Positions 19,608 through 29,186 of a DNA stretch of 42,586 nt are shown here, in pieces (within the stretch, counting starts at the first letter, position 1; each line of letters starts with the position of its first letter). A program made the translations under genes and the position numbers. The stretch covers positions 1-42,586 of the forward strand of contig NZ_CCAE010000038.1 in NCBI RefSeq assembly GCF_000723405.1, given 5' to 3'. The notes under the pieces were generated by a model. The model did no database searches. It was not told the origin of the DNA and saw only the letters and a program-made list of their open reading frames with translations. The stretch is from Hydrogenophaga intermedia (lineage in GTDB: Bacteria > Pseudomonadota > Gammaproteobacteria > Burkholderiales > Burkholderiaceae_C).

Positions 19608-20558
19608 ATGCCCGAACTCACGATCGCCTTTGTCGACCTCACCGGTAGCACGTCCGTGTTCGAGACATTGGGCAATGACCGGGCTACCAAGGCGGTCACC
19701 AAGCTGACCCAATGGATTGGTGCACGTGGCCAGGCCAACGGTGGCACGGTGGTGAAGATGTTGGGCGATGGCGTGTTGATGGCTTTCGCGGACAACCGCG
19801 CGGCCGTCGATTCCATGGTGCAGATCCAGCAGGAGCACGGCAAGCGCGTGCAGCAATGGCCGGCCCACCTCAAGCTGCTCATGCAGATCGGCCTGGCCCG
19901 CGGGCCGGTGGTGTGGGTGGACGGCGACTGCTTCGGCGACGCGGTGAACCTGGCCTCGCGATTGAGCGACCTGGCCGGGCCCGAGCAGATCTTCGCCAGC
20001 GACACCGTCATCCAGAAGCTCGAGCCGCGTTCGCTGGTGCGCAGCCGCAACCTGGGCGCCATGCGCATCAAGGGCAAGGTCGATCCCTGCGAGGTGTTCC
20101 GCGTCGAGTGGCAGGCCGACATGCAGTCCGAGTTCCTCACCGTGCCGGCCGATCTGCACGCCCTCACACCCAAGGACGACTCCGATTTCGCGGGCATCGA
20201 GCTCGCCTGGCTCGACGCCACGCGCACGTTCAGCTCGGGCGAGTTGCCGCTGCGCATTGGCCGCGTGCCCGAGGCCAGCTTCGTGGTGAGCGACCCGCGC
20301 GTGTCGCGCATGCACGCTACCATCGGCCTGCGCTCAGGCAACTATGTGCTGGAAGACGTGAGCAGCTACGGCACCTGGGTGCGCTTTGGCGGCAGCGATT
20401 CGGTGGTGCAGCTGCGTCGCCAGGATTGCGTGCTGCACAGCGACGGCGAGATCTCGCTGGGCGCGCCGTTCTCCGATTTCAGCGCGCCCACCGTGAGCTA
20501 CAAGCTCATGGACGGCAGCATGGCGCTGGCGCGCAGCTCCGCCGCCAGCGCACGCTGA
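19608..20558 (+). CDS. Class III adenylate/guanylate cyclase with C-terminal FHA domain
   Basis: A 316-residue cytoplasmic signalling protein. The cyclase domain (about 1-170) has both metal aspartates (A-F-V-D-L-T-G-S-T, Asp10, and L-G-D-G, Asp54), the purine-selecting Lys50 and Asp in D-C-F-G-D-A-V-N, and the transition-state Asn/Arg in V-N-L-A-S-R-L, so it looks active, most likely making cAMP. The FHA domain (about 215-300) has L-R-I-G-R, V-S-R-M-H-A and S-S-Y-G-T-W-V, the phosphothreonine-binding signature. Output may be controlled by binding phosphorylated partners. No transmembrane or sensor domain and no kinase gene next door. Confidence 0.88.
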   Translation: MPELTIAFVDLTGSTSVFETLGNDRATKAVTKLTQWIGARGQANGGTVVKMLGDGVLMAFADNRAAVDSMVQIQQEHGKRVQQWPAHLKLLMQIGLARGPVVWVDGDCFGDAVNLASRLSDLAGPEQIFASDTVIQKLEPRSLVRSRNLGAMRIKGKVDPCEVFRVEWQADMQSEFLTVPADLHALTPKDDSDFAGIELAWLDATRTFSSGELPLRIGRVPEASFVVSDPRVSRMHATIGLRSGNYVLEDVSSYGTWVRFGGSDSVVQLRRQDCVLHSDGEISLGAPFSDFSAPTVSYKLMDGSMALARSSAASAR

Positions 20559-20651
20559 ACCTCCCGCACCTGGGCGACAGCCTCGCCTAGTCTCCGGTAG
20601 TGGGGGGTATATCCTCGCGGCTCGTTGCAAGCCCCGAGAGAGACAAGAACC

Positions 20652-23153
20652 ATGCGCTGGATCCGCCGCTTCGTCACCCTGATCGGCCTGTTGCTCGTGC
20701 TGGCCGCCGCCCTGGGCCTGTGGTACGCGCGCCAGACGCTGCCGCAGACCGAGGGCCAGTTGAAGGTGAGCGGGCTGGCCGCGCCGGTGCAGGTCAACCG
20801 CGACGGGAGCGACGTGACGCACATCCTGGCGCAAAGCCCGCGCGACGCCTGGATGGCGCTGGGCTATGTGCACGCGCAGGAGCGCGGCTGGCAACTCGCG
20901 TTCAACCGCGCCGTCATGCGCGGCACCTTGTCGGAGTTCCTGGGCCCGGCCACGCTGGAGACCGACAAGCTCATGCGCACCCTGGGCATCCGCCAGGTGG
21001 CGCAGCGCCAGCTGGCCACGCTGCCGCCCGAGGCGAAGGCCGCCGTGGAGGCCTATAGCGCGGGCGTCAACGCCTTCTTCGCCAGCAGCGAACAGGCGCT
21101 CACGCCCGAGTTCCTGGTGCTGGGCGTGGACCCGCGCGAAGAAGCCAAGCGCGGCGCCTGGTGGGACCCGGCCGACAGCGTTGGCTGGTCGATCATGATG
21201 GCGCTGGACCTGGGCGGCAACTGGGGCAACGAGTTCGCGCGCCTGTCCGCGCTGCAGGTGCTGGACACCCCGGCGCTGTGGGAGCTGTTCCCGCCGTACC
21301 CAGGCGAGGCGCCCGCCGCCACGGCGGACCTGGGCCGGCTGTACCGGGAGCTGGGTGTGTTCAAGGTCAACGGTTCAGGCAATGGCACCACCACCTCGCA
21401 GGCGCCGTCCACGACCGGCGACACCGGCTGGCGCGAGCGCATCGCCCTGGACCTGCGCGACTGGACCGCCAGCTTCGGATTCAACGAGAACAAGGGCTCC
21501 AACAACTGGGTGGTGGCCGGCTCGCGCACGCAAAGCGGTCAGCCGCTGCTGGCCAATGACCCGCACCTGGGCCTGAGCGCGCCCGCCATCTGGTACTTCG
21601 CGCGCCTGCAGGCGCCCGACGCCGGCGGGCTCAAGGGCATGGACGTGATCGGCGCCACGCTGCCGGGCACGCCCTTCGTGGTGCTGGGTCGCACGGCCGG
21701 GGTGGCCTGGGGCTTCACCAACACGGGGCCCGACGTGCAGGACCTGTACCTGGAGCAGATCAACCCAGCCAACACGGGCGAGTACCGCGTGCCCTCGGCC
21801 AACGGCGAGCCCGCCTGGGCCCCGTTCACCGTGCGCGCCGAGACCATCCGCGTGAAAGGGCAGGCCGACGTGACGCACCTGGTGCGCCACACGCGCCACG
21901 GCCCGGTGCTCAGCGACGCACAGACACAGCACGGGCGGGTGATCGACACCGCTCGCTTCGTGCTCGCGCTGCGTTGGACGGCGCTGGCCGACGACGAGAA
22001 CGTGTCCGCCACCATCGCGTCCAATCGCGCGCAGAGCGTGGAGGACCTGCTGGCCGCGTTCTCCACCTTCCGCGCGCCGATGCAGAACATCGTCATGGCC
22101 GACCGCACGGGGCGCATCGCCTACAAGGCGGCCGGGCGCGTGCCCTTGCGCGCGCCGGACAACGACATCCGTGGCGTGGCGCCAGCGCCGGGCTGGGAGC
22201 CGCGCTACGACTGGACGGGCTGGCTGCCCTACGCCGACACGCCACAGGACGATGGCGCGCGCGGCTGGATCGCCACCGCGAACCAGCGCATCCACGCCGC
22301 CGACTACCCGCACTTCCTGACACAGGACTGGGCACCGCCGTACCGCCAGCAGCGCATCGAGACGCTGCTGGAGGCCACGCCCAAGCACGACGTGGCCAGC
22401 ATGCGCACCATCCAGGGCGACCAGCACGCCGAGTCCACGCTGCGGCTGATGCCGCACCTGTTGAAGGCGCCGTCCACGCACCCGCTGGCCGAGGCCGCGC
22501 GCGCCGCGCTGCAGGGCTTCGACGGCGTGATGCGTGCCGACTCGGCCGCGCCGTTGATCTACACCGCGTGGATCGACGAGTTCACGCGCGGCGTGATCGG
22601 GCAGCGCCTGGGCAAGGAGCGCTTCGAGGCGCTGTACGGCAAGCGCCTGTTCCGCCAGTCGGTGGAGGTTTTCCTGGAGAGCGACAACCGCGCCTGGTGC
22701 GGCGTGCAGGGCTGCGTGCACGCCTCGGGCGAGGCCTTTTCGCGCGCGCTCGACAGGCTGTCGGCCGCGCACGGATCGGACGTGTCGGCCTGGCGCTGGG
22801 GCGACGCGCACCCGGCCATCTCGGCGCACCGACCGTTCTCCAACGTGAAGCCGCTGGCGCGTTTCTTCGAGGTGCGCGAGCCCACTGGCGGCGATCCTTT
22901 CACTGTGAACGTGGGCCAGTACCACCTGGACAAGGCCGACGCGCCCTTCGCCAACCGGCACGCGGCAAGCCTGCGCGCCATCTACGACCTGGCCGACCTC
23001 GACCGCTCGGTCTTCATCTACCAGACGGGACAAAGCGGCAACGTGTTCTCCAGCCGCTACCGCGACATGAGCGCCACGTGGTCGGCGAACGGGCACCGCT
23101 CGCTGAGCCTGAAGCCGCCCAGGTGGGCGAGCCAGATGGAGATGACGCCCTGA
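20652..23153 (+). CDS. Penicillin acylase family (Ntn-hydrolase) protein
   Basis: An 833-residue exported precursor with one N-terminal hydrophobic segment (about residues 8-26). The alpha part contains D-V-T-H-I-L-A, and A-L-G-Y-V-H-A-Q-E-R. The autocatalytic junction N-K-G-S-N-N-W-V-V-A-G near residue 285 gives a Ser N-terminal nucleophile for the beta chain, followed by N-D-P-H-L-G. Relatives cleave amide bonds of penicillins, acyl-homoserine lactones or other N-acyl compounds in the periplasm. The ATG follows a purine-rich GAGAGAGACAAG. It ends 12 bp from the convergent ABC ATPase gene. Quorum-quenching activity is possible, unproven. Confidence 0.9.
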   Translation: MRWIRRFVTLIGLLLVLAAALGLWYARQTLPQTEGQLKVSGLAAPVQVNRDGSDVTHILAQSPRDAWMALGYVHAQERGWQLAFNRAVMRGTLSEFLGPATLETDKLMRTLGIRQVAQRQLATLPPEAKAAVEAYSAGVNAFFASSEQALTPEFLVLGVDPREEAKRGAWWDPADSVGWSIMMALDLGGNWGNEFARLSALQVLDTPALWELFPPYPGEAPAATADLGRLYRELGVFKVNGSGNGTTTSQAPSTTGDTGWRERIALDLRDWTASFGFNENKGSNNWVVAGSRTQSGQPLLANDPHLGLSAPAIWYFARLQAPDAGGLKGMDVIGATLPGTPFVVLGRTAGVAWGFTNTGPDVQDLYLEQINPANTGEYRVPSANGEPAWAPFTVRAETIRVKGQADVTHLVRHTRHGPVLSDAQTQHGRVIDTARFVLALRWTALADDENVSATIASNRAQSVEDLLAAFSTFRAPMQNIVMADRTGRIAYKAAGRVPLRAPDNDIRGVAPAPGWEPRYDWTGWLPYADTPQDDGARGWIATANQRIHAADYPHFLTQDWAPPYRQQRIETLLEATPKHDVASMRTIQGDQHAESTLRLMPHLLKAPSTHPLAEAARAALQGFDGVMRADSAAPLIYTAWIDEFTRGVIGQRLGKERFEALYGKRLFRQSVEVFLESDNRAWCGVQGCVHASGEAFSRALDRLSAAHGSDVSAWRWGDAHPAISAHRPFSNVKPLARFFEVREPTGGDPFTVNVGQYHLDKADAPFANRHAASLRAIYDLADLDRSVFIYQTGQSGNVFSSRYRDMSATWSANGHRSLSLKPPRWASQMEMTP

Positions 23154-23165
23154 GCCGGGCGCGGC

Positions 23166-23963
<798 letters not shown>

Positions 23964-23977
23964 GGTTGCGTGGTGAG

Positions 23978-25114
23978 TCAGGCGCCGAGCAGGTGCCCGG
24001 TGCGAAACGGTGTGGTGCCGGCGATCTTGCAGAGTTCGCCGCCGGCCACGACGTAGCGTTCACCGATGGCGGCGTAGAGCACGCCCGCCACACCGGCGGT
24101 GACGCGGTGCACGCGCGAGGCGCCCGGCGCGGGGGGGTCGATGATTTCGGCGACGAGGTCGCCAGCCGCGAGCGTGTCGCCCGGGCGGGCGCTGAACACC
24201 ACCACGCCCGCCACGGGGCTGTGCAGGGTTTCCGAGCCCGCCAGCGGCGTGGCCTGGCACGAGGGTGCGGGAATGGCGGGCGCGGGCCCGTCGATCACGC
24301 CCACGTGCTGCAGGTAGTCCATCAGGGCCTTCGCATCCGCCTGCGCGTGCGCGTGCGATACGTCGGCCTCGCCGCGCAGTTCCACGGTGGCGCTGGCGCA
24401 GCCCTGCGGCAGCGGGTGCTTGATGCCCTCGGCCCGCAGGCGCTCGGCCAGCCGCCACCACAGGCCGGAGAGCGCTTCGTCGAAGGGTTCGCCGCCCGAG
24501 TCGCGCGCGAGCAGCACGGCGCGACAACCCAGCAGCCACGCCAGCGGTGCCAGCGGTGGCCAGCAGGCCTCTTCGGCGTACAGGTGCAGCACGGCCTCCC
24601 AGTCGCAGTGCAGGTCGAGCACCACGTCGGCGTCGTGCGCCAGCAAGAAGAGTTGCCGGCGCAGGCTGTCGAGCTCGCTCGCGGGCTGCCACGCCTTGAG
24701 CCAGTCGGTGGCGGCGCGGCGCACCAGGGCCACGTTGGCGGCCGGGTCAGCGCCCAGGCGGTCGCGCACCGAGTCGAACACTGCGTTGGCGAGGTTCGGG
24801 TAGTGGCGGTTGAAGTTCTGCGCGGTGCCGAATTCGAAGCGACCCATGGCGCGGTGGTTGAGCCGCTGCGACAGGCCGATGGGGTTGGCCGCGGGCACCA
24901 GCACCACCTGCCCGCGCAGGCGGCCGGCGCGCTCGGCGGCGTCCAGCAGCGGGCGCAGGTGGTGCGCCACCAGCATGCCCGGCAATTCCTCGGCGTGCAG
25001 GCTGGCTTGCAGGTAGACCTTGGGGCGGGCGTCAGCCGCGCCATAGCGGAAGGACACCAGGTGCTTCTGGCTGCCCAGGCTCGGGCTCAGCAGGGGGTGT
25101 TCGCGCCGTTCCAT
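23978..25114 (-). CDS. aotO: Succinylglutamate desuccinylase/aspartoacylase-like protein (AotO-like)
   Basis: A ~378-residue zinc-hydrolase-like protein. The metal ligands appear in S-L-H-A-E-E (near residue 40) and in D-L-H-C-D near residue 160; the carboxylate-binding region is less clear. The C-terminal ~90 residues form a lipoyl-like barrel ([13 protein letters not shown]). A GTG three codons upstream (25123) is an alternative start. In Pseudomonas aotO occupies the same place in the arginine/ornithine transporter operon and is not needed for uptake; a role in processing N-acyl amino acids is a family-based guess. Confidence 0.82.
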   Translation of the reverse strand: MERREHPLLSPSLGSQKHLVSFRYGAADARPKVYLQASLHAEELPGMLVAHHLRPLLDAAERAGRLRGQVVLVPAANPIGLSQRLNHRAMGRFEFGTAQNFNRHYPNLANAVFDSVRDRLGADPAANVALVRRAATDWLKAWQPASELDSLRRQLFLLAHDADVVLDLHCDWEAVLHLYAEEACWPPLAPLAWLLGCRAVLLARDSGGEPFDEALSGLWWRLAERLRAEGIKHPLPQGCASATVELRGEADVSHAHAQADAKALMDYLQHVGVIDGPAPAIPAPSCQATPLAGSETLHSPVAGVVVFSARPGDTLAAGDLVAEIIDPPAPGASRVHRVTAGVAGVLYAAIGERYVVAGGELCKIAGTTPFRTGHLLGA

Positions 25115-25135
25115 GGTGGACACACGATAGCTCAG

Positions 25136-25849
25136 TCAGTGCGCGCGCGGCGCCAGGTGGGCGAGGAAGTGCCGCTCGCTCAGCTTGAACACGCCCACCA
25201 GGGTGAAGGTGATGGTGAGGTAGATGGCGGCCGCGAAGATGTAGGCCTCGAAGGGCAGGTAGAAGTCGGAGTAGATGCGGCTGGCGGCGGCGGTCACGTC
25301 GAGCATGGCCGGCACGGCGCTGGCCAGGCTGGTGCTGTGCAGCATCATCACCACCTCGTTGCTGTAGGCGGGCAGGGTGCGGCGCATGGCGCTGGGCAGC
25401 ACGATGCGCCGCAGCGCCTGCCAGCGGCCCATGCCCATGGCCTGCGCGGCCTCGATCTCGCCGGCAGCCGTCTCGCGGATGGAGCCCGCCAGCATTTCGG
25501 CCGTGTAGCCCGCGGTGTTCAGGCTGAAGGCGAGCAGGGCGCAGAAGAAGGCGTCCTTGAACATCGTCCAGGGCCACACCGCGTCCCAGCGCGCCTGGAT
25601 CCATTCAAGCTGGGCCAGCCCGTAATAGATCATGTACATCTGGATCAGCAGCGGCGTGCCGCGGATCACGTAGGTGTAGCCGCCAACCAGCCAGCGCAGG
25701 GGCGCCGGGCCCTGCGTGAGCGCCAGAGCGAACACCACCGCCAGCACCCCGCCAATGGCCAGGCAGGACAGCAGCAGGCTCAGGGTGGTGAGCACGCCCT
25801 CGCCGTACATGGCGAGGTGGGCGGGTTGGAAGATGATGTCCCAGCGCAT
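25136..25849 (-). CDS. aotM: Basic amino-acid ABC transporter permease (AotM/HisM-like)
   Basis: A 237-residue inner-membrane permease with about five helices. The cytoplasmic EAA loop is seen as E-I-E-A-A-Q-A-M-G-M-G-R-W-Q-A near residue 140, and R-G-T-P-L-L-I-Q-M-Y near residue 63 is the PAAT permease hallmark. It pairs with the following AotQ-like protein to form the heteromeric channel. It starts 19 bp after the upstream permease gene. Confidence 0.88.
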   Translation of the reverse strand: MRWDIIFQPAHLAMYGEGVLTTLSLLLSCLAIGGVLAVVFALALTQGPAPLRWLVGGYTYVIRGTPLLIQMYMIYYGLAQLEWIQARWDAVWPWTMFKDAFFCALLAFSLNTAGYTAEMLAGSIRETAAGEIEAAQAMGMGRWQALRRIVLPSAMRRTLPAYSNEVVMMLHSTSLASAVPAMLDVTAAASRIYSDFYLPFEAYIFAAAIYLTITFTLVGVFKLSERHFLAHLAPRAH

Positions 25850-25868
25850 GCGTGAGGCTCGAAACGGC

Positions 25869-26552
25869 TCAGGCCGCGCGCTTGACGCCGAGGCTGAAGC
25901 GCCGGTTGACCCAGCGCAGCGCCCACAGCGACACCGAGGTGTAGGCGAGGAACAGCGCCGCCGCGAACAGGAAGAAGGTGAAGGGCTCGCGCGTGGCCGC
26001 GCTGGCCTGCTTGGCCAGGTAGGTCATCTCGTGCAGGCCGATCAGGCTGACCAGGGCCGTGGCCTTGATGAGCACCAGCCAGTTGTTGGTGAAGCCGGGG
26101 ATGGCGTAGCGCACCATCTGCGGCGCGGTGATGCGCAGAAACGTGCGCACCGACCCCATGCCGAAGGCCCAGGCCGCTTCCATCTGCCCGCGCGGGATGG
26201 CGAGGATGGCGCCGCGGAAGGTTTCGGTCATGTAGGCGCCATAGATGAAGCCGATGGTGAGCACGCCGGCTGCGAAAGGGTTGATGTCCACCGTGCGGCG
26301 GCTGCCCATGGCTTCGAGCAGGTGGTTCAGGCCGATGGTGCCGCCGTAGAAGATGAGCAGCATGAGCACGAGTTCGGGCACGCCGCGCACCACGGTGGTG
26401 TAGACCGTGGCCAGCCACACCAGGGGGCGGCGGCCCGAAAGCTTGGCCACCGCGCCCACCAGGCCCAACAAAATGGCCACCACGAGGGCGGCCAGTGAGA
26501 CGCCCACCGTCAGCAGGGCGCCTTGCAGGATGGACTGGTAGTAGCCGGACAA
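25869..26552 (-). CDS. aotQ: Basic amino-acid ABC transporter permease (AotQ/HisQ-like)
   Basis: A 227-residue inner-membrane permease of about five helices. R-G-V-P-E-L-V-L-M-L near residue 58 and the EAA-like loop G-Q-M-E-A-A-W-A-F-G-M near residue 128 place it with HisQ-type permeases. The start is 12 bp downstream of the binding-protein gene's stop. It would form the translocation pore with AotM and bind the AotP ATPase. Confidence 0.88.
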   Translation of the reverse strand: MSGYYQSILQGALLTVGVSLAALVVAILLGLVGAVAKLSGRRPLVWLATVYTTVVRGVPELVLMLLIFYGGTIGLNHLLEAMGSRRTVDINPFAAGVLTIGFIYGAYMTETFRGAILAIPRGQMEAAWAFGMGSVRTFLRITAPQMVRYAIPGFTNNWLVLIKATALVSLIGLHEMTYLAKQASAATREPFTFFLFAAALFLAYTSVSLWALRWVNRRFSLGVKRAA

Positions 26553-26564
26553 ACCGCGCCTGGC

Positions 26565-27413
26565 TTACTTGCCGTACACGTCGAAGTCGAAATACTTCTT
26601 GCTGACGGTGTCGTAGACGCCGTTGGAGCGGATGGTCTTGATGGCGGCGTTCAGCTCGTCCTTGAGCGCGGTTTCGCCCTTGCGCAGCGCCACGCCGACG
26701 CCAGTGCCGTAGTACTTGGGGTCGTCCAGCACGGGGCCGACGAAGCCGTAGTCCTTGCCTTCGGGCTTGCTCAGGAAGCCGCCGTTGACTTCCACCTGGT
26801 CGGCCACGGTGCCGTCGAGGCGGCCGGACTTGATGTCCAGGTAGACCTGGTCCTGCGCTTCGTAGGGAACGATGTTCGCGCCGGCGGGCTTGAGCTCGGC
26901 CATGGCGTACTTCTCTTGCGTGCTGCCCTTGAGCACGCCGAGCTTCTTGCCCTTGAGCGAGGCCGGGTCGGTGTAGGCGGTGCCGTTCTTCACCACGATG
27001 CGGCTGGGCGTGAAGTAGTACTTGTCCGTGAAGTCGACGACCTGCAGGCGCTCCTCGGTGATGGACATGGAGCTGATGATCGCGTCGTACTTCTTGGCCT
27101 GCAGGCCGGGGATCATGCTGTCCCACACCTGTTCGACGAAGACGCACTGGCGCTTGATTTCCTTGCACAGGGCCTCGGCGATGTCCACGTCGAAGCCGGT
27201 GGGCTTGCCGTCGGCGGTCTTGAAGGTGAAGGGCTCGTAGGTCGGGTCGATGGCGACCTTCAGTTCGGGCAGCGCGGCCGGGGCCGGGGCGGCGGCGGGC
27301 GCAGCGGCCGGGGCCGGAGCCGGCGCCGCGGCGGGGGCCGCTTCCTCTTTCTTGCCGCAGGCCGACAGGGCCACCGCGGCGACGAGCGCGGAATACAGGA
27401 CAGCGTGTTTCAT
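26565..27413 (-). CDS. aotJ: Amino-acid ABC transporter substrate-binding lipoprotein (AotJ-like)
   Basis: A 282-residue substrate-binding protein of the SBP_bac_3 family: L-K-V-A-I-D-P-T-Y-E-P-F-T-F, then G-F-D-V-D-I-A-E-A-L-C, and the periplasmic-binding W-D-S-M-I-P-G-L. The signal peptide ends in L-S-A-C, a lipobox, so the protein is a membrane-anchored lipoprotein. After the lipidated Cys comes a ~25-residue Ala/Pro-only linker. AotJ of Pseudomonas is a soluble periplasmic protein, so the anchor is a difference. The ATG at 27413 is chosen since the signal peptide begins there. Confidence 0.88.
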   Translation of the reverse strand: MKHAVLYSALVAAVALSACGKKEEAAPAAAPAPAPAAAPAAAPAPAALPELKVAIDPTYEPFTFKTADGKPTGFDVDIAEALCKEIKRQCVFVEQVWDSMIPGLQAKKYDAIISSMSITEERLQVVDFTDKYYFTPSRIVVKNGTAYTDPASLKGKKLGVLKGSTQEKYAMAELKPAGANIVPYEAQDQVYLDIKSGRLDGTVADQVEVNGGFLSKPEGKDYGFVGPVLDDPKYYGTGVGVALRKGETALKDELNAAIKTIRSNGVYDTVSKKYFDFDVYGK

Positions 27414-27432
27414 GAGAGATCTCGGTTGCCGC

Positions 27433-27453
27433 CCACCCGGGCCATCCGGGTGG
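27433..27453. promoter_or_regulatory. Inverted repeat in the leader of the amino-acid transporter operon
   Basis: CCACCCGG-GCCAT-CCGGGTGG is a perfect 8-bp stem with a 5-base loop, 19 bp upstream of the binding-protein ATG. A TACAAT -10-like box (minus strand, 27469-27474) lies just upstream, so the stem probably lies in the 5' leader RNA or is a repressor site. The remaining gap to 27621 shows no gene. Confidence 0.45.
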
Positions 27454-27621
27454 TGCGAAGTAGGCGGGATTGTAGGTCTGGGGTTCTGGGGAGCTGGCTC
27501 CAAAAGGGCAGGTGTTTCCCTCGGTCAGTGGCCCCCAGTCGCGAGTGCAAGAAGCAAGCCAGCGGCCGCGCCGGCACGGCCTCGCCAGACCGCTCTGGCG
27601 CTGATACATTCGGCCTTGCTT

Positions 27622-28575
27622 ATGTTCTGCTATTTCCTTCGCCGCGCTGTTCTCGCTCTGTTGTCGGGCCTGCTGACACTGACCCAGGCCCTGGCACAAG
27701 CGCCGCTGCGCGTGCAGCCGGTGGCCCCCGACACCTGGTTCGCGCAAGGTGCGGCCGCGCTGGGCTCGCCGGCCAACCGCAACTTCATCTCCAACGCCGC
27801 CTTCGTGGTCACGCGCGAGGGCGTGGTGGTCATCGACGCGCTGGGCTCGCCAGCCCTGGCTGACGAATTGCTGGCCGAGATCGCGCGGGTCACGCCGCTG
27901 CCAGTTCGCTACGTGATCGTGACCCACTACCACGCGGACCACATCTACGGCTTGCAGCGCTTCAAGGCAGCGGGCGCCACCATCGTGGCAGGGGAGCAGG
28001 GGCGTGAGTACCTGGCATCCGACACGGCGCGGCTGCGCCTGCAGGCCAGCCGCGAAGAGCTGGCGCCCTGGATCGACGAACACACGCAACTGGTGCCGGC
28101 AGACCGTTGGTTGCAGGCCGACACCGTGATCGAACTCGGCGGCGAGCGTTTTCGACTGCAACTCGCCGGCCCGGCGCACACGCCCGAAGACCTGGTGGTG
28201 CTGCACGAACGCACCGGCGTGCTGTTCGCGGGCGACCTCGTGTTTCGCGGCCGCATTCCCTTCGTGGGCCTGGCCGACAGCAGCGGCTGGATTCGCTCGC
28301 TCGACCGCCTGCTGACTTTGCAGCCGCGTCTGCTGGTGCCGGGCCATGGGCCGGTGTCCGATCAGTCGGTTGCCGACCTCCAACTGACCCGCGACTACCT
28401 CGTCCACCTGCGCCAGGCCATGGGCGAGGCTGCGCGCAACCTGGAACCCTTCGAGGACGCGTACGCGCGAACCGACTGGTCGCGCTTCGAGTCTCTGCCG
28501 CTGTTCGGGGCGGCCAACCGCATCAACGCCTACAACACCTACCTGTTGATGGAGCGGGAGGGCATGGGACGCTGA
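27622..28575 (+). CDS. Exported metallo-beta-lactamase-fold hydrolase (SoxH-like)
   Basis: A 317-residue protein with a signal peptide (hydrophobic core residues 8-24, cleavage after A-L-A). The zinc-site motif T-H-Y-H-A-D-H-I-Y-G lies near residue 100, A-H-T-P-E-D near 180 and the distal V-P-G-H-G-P near 240. Related proteins occur with methanol/PQQ dehydrogenase or sulfur oxidation clusters, but none is nearby. The frame extends far upstream over an antisense region; the ATG at 27622 is chosen because the signal peptide begins there. It precedes the FMN reductase gene by 43 bp. Confidence 0.85.
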   Translation: MFCYFLRRAVLALLSGLLTLTQALAQAPLRVQPVAPDTWFAQGAAALGSPANRNFISNAAFVVTREGVVVIDALGSPALADELLAEIARVTPLPVRYVIVTHYHADHIYGLQRFKAAGATIVAGEQGREYLASDTARLRLQASREELAPWIDEHTQLVPADRWLQADTVIELGGERFRLQLAGPAHTPEDLVVLHERTGVLFAGDLVFRGRIPFVGLADSSGWIRSLDRLLTLQPRLLVPGHGPVSDQSVADLQLTRDYLVHLRQAMGEAARNLEPFEDAYARTDWSRFESLPLFGAANRINAYNTYLLMEREGMGR

Positions 28576-28618
28576 TCAGCCGGTGTAGCCTCGCGGTTCC
28601 CACCAGGAGCCCCATCCC

Positions 28619-29182
28619 ATGACGACATTGCTTGGACTGTCCGGCAGCCTTCGCGCCGGCTCTTTCAACACCGCGCTGCTCAAGGCCGCGCAGGCGAGCG
28701 CCGGAGCGGACATCGCCTTCGACACCGCCACCGTGCACGGCGTGCCGCTGTACGACGGCGACGTGGAGCAGGCCAGCGGCACGCCACCGGCCGTGCGCGA
28801 ATTGAAGGAACGCATCCTGGCCGCCGACGGCCTGCTGCTGGTATCGCCCGAATACAACAACGGCATCCCGGGCGTGTTCAAGAACACCATCGACTGGCTG
28901 TCGCGCCCCACACCGGGCATGCCAGACGTGTTCCGCAACCGCCCGGTCGCCGTCATCGGTGCCTCGCCCGGCGGCTTCGGCACGGTGATGGGCCAGGCCC
29001 ATTGGCTGCCCGTGCTGCGCACCCTGGGCGCGCAACACTGGAGCGGCGGGCGCCTGATGGTGTCGCGCGCCGGCTCGGTGTTTGGCGCCGACGGCGATCT
29101 GCAGGACGAAGCCATCGCCCGCCAACTGTCGGACTTCGTGCAGGGCTTCGCGCAGTTTGTGGCCGCGGCGCGCGGCCACTGA
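28619..29182 (+). CDS. NADPH-dependent FMN reductase family protein
   Basis: A 187-residue flavodoxin-like protein. The FMN-phosphate-binding G-L-S-G-S-L-R-A-G-S-F-N lies at the N-terminus and the family hallmark S-P-E-Y-N-N-G-I-P-G-V-F-K-N-T-I-D-W-L near residue 80. Members (NQO/ChrR/AzoR types) reduce quinones, azo dyes or chromate with NAD(P)H. An AGGAG lies about 10 bases upstream of the ATG. It ends 4 bp from the convergent copA stop. Confidence 0.92.
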   Translation: MTTLLGLSGSLRAGSFNTALLKAAQASAGADIAFDTATVHGVPLYDGDVEQASGTPPAVRELKERILAADGLLLVSPEYNNGIPGVFKNTIDWLSRPTPGMPDVFRNRPVAVIGASPGGFGTVMGQAHWLPVLRTLGAQHWSGGRLMVSRAGSVFGADGDLQDEAIARQLSDFVQGFAQFVAAARGH

Positions 29183-29186
29183 AGCT

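Noticed and set aside
27433..27453. Riboswitch ahead of the amino-acid transporter
   Set aside because: Only a single simple stem is seen; no conserved riboswitch core such as a lysine or glycine aptamer can be recognised.
27250..27621. Upstream extension of the metallo-beta-lactamase-fold gene
   Set aside because: It is Ala/Gly-only shadow coding opposite the binding-protein linker; the signal peptide begins at 27622.
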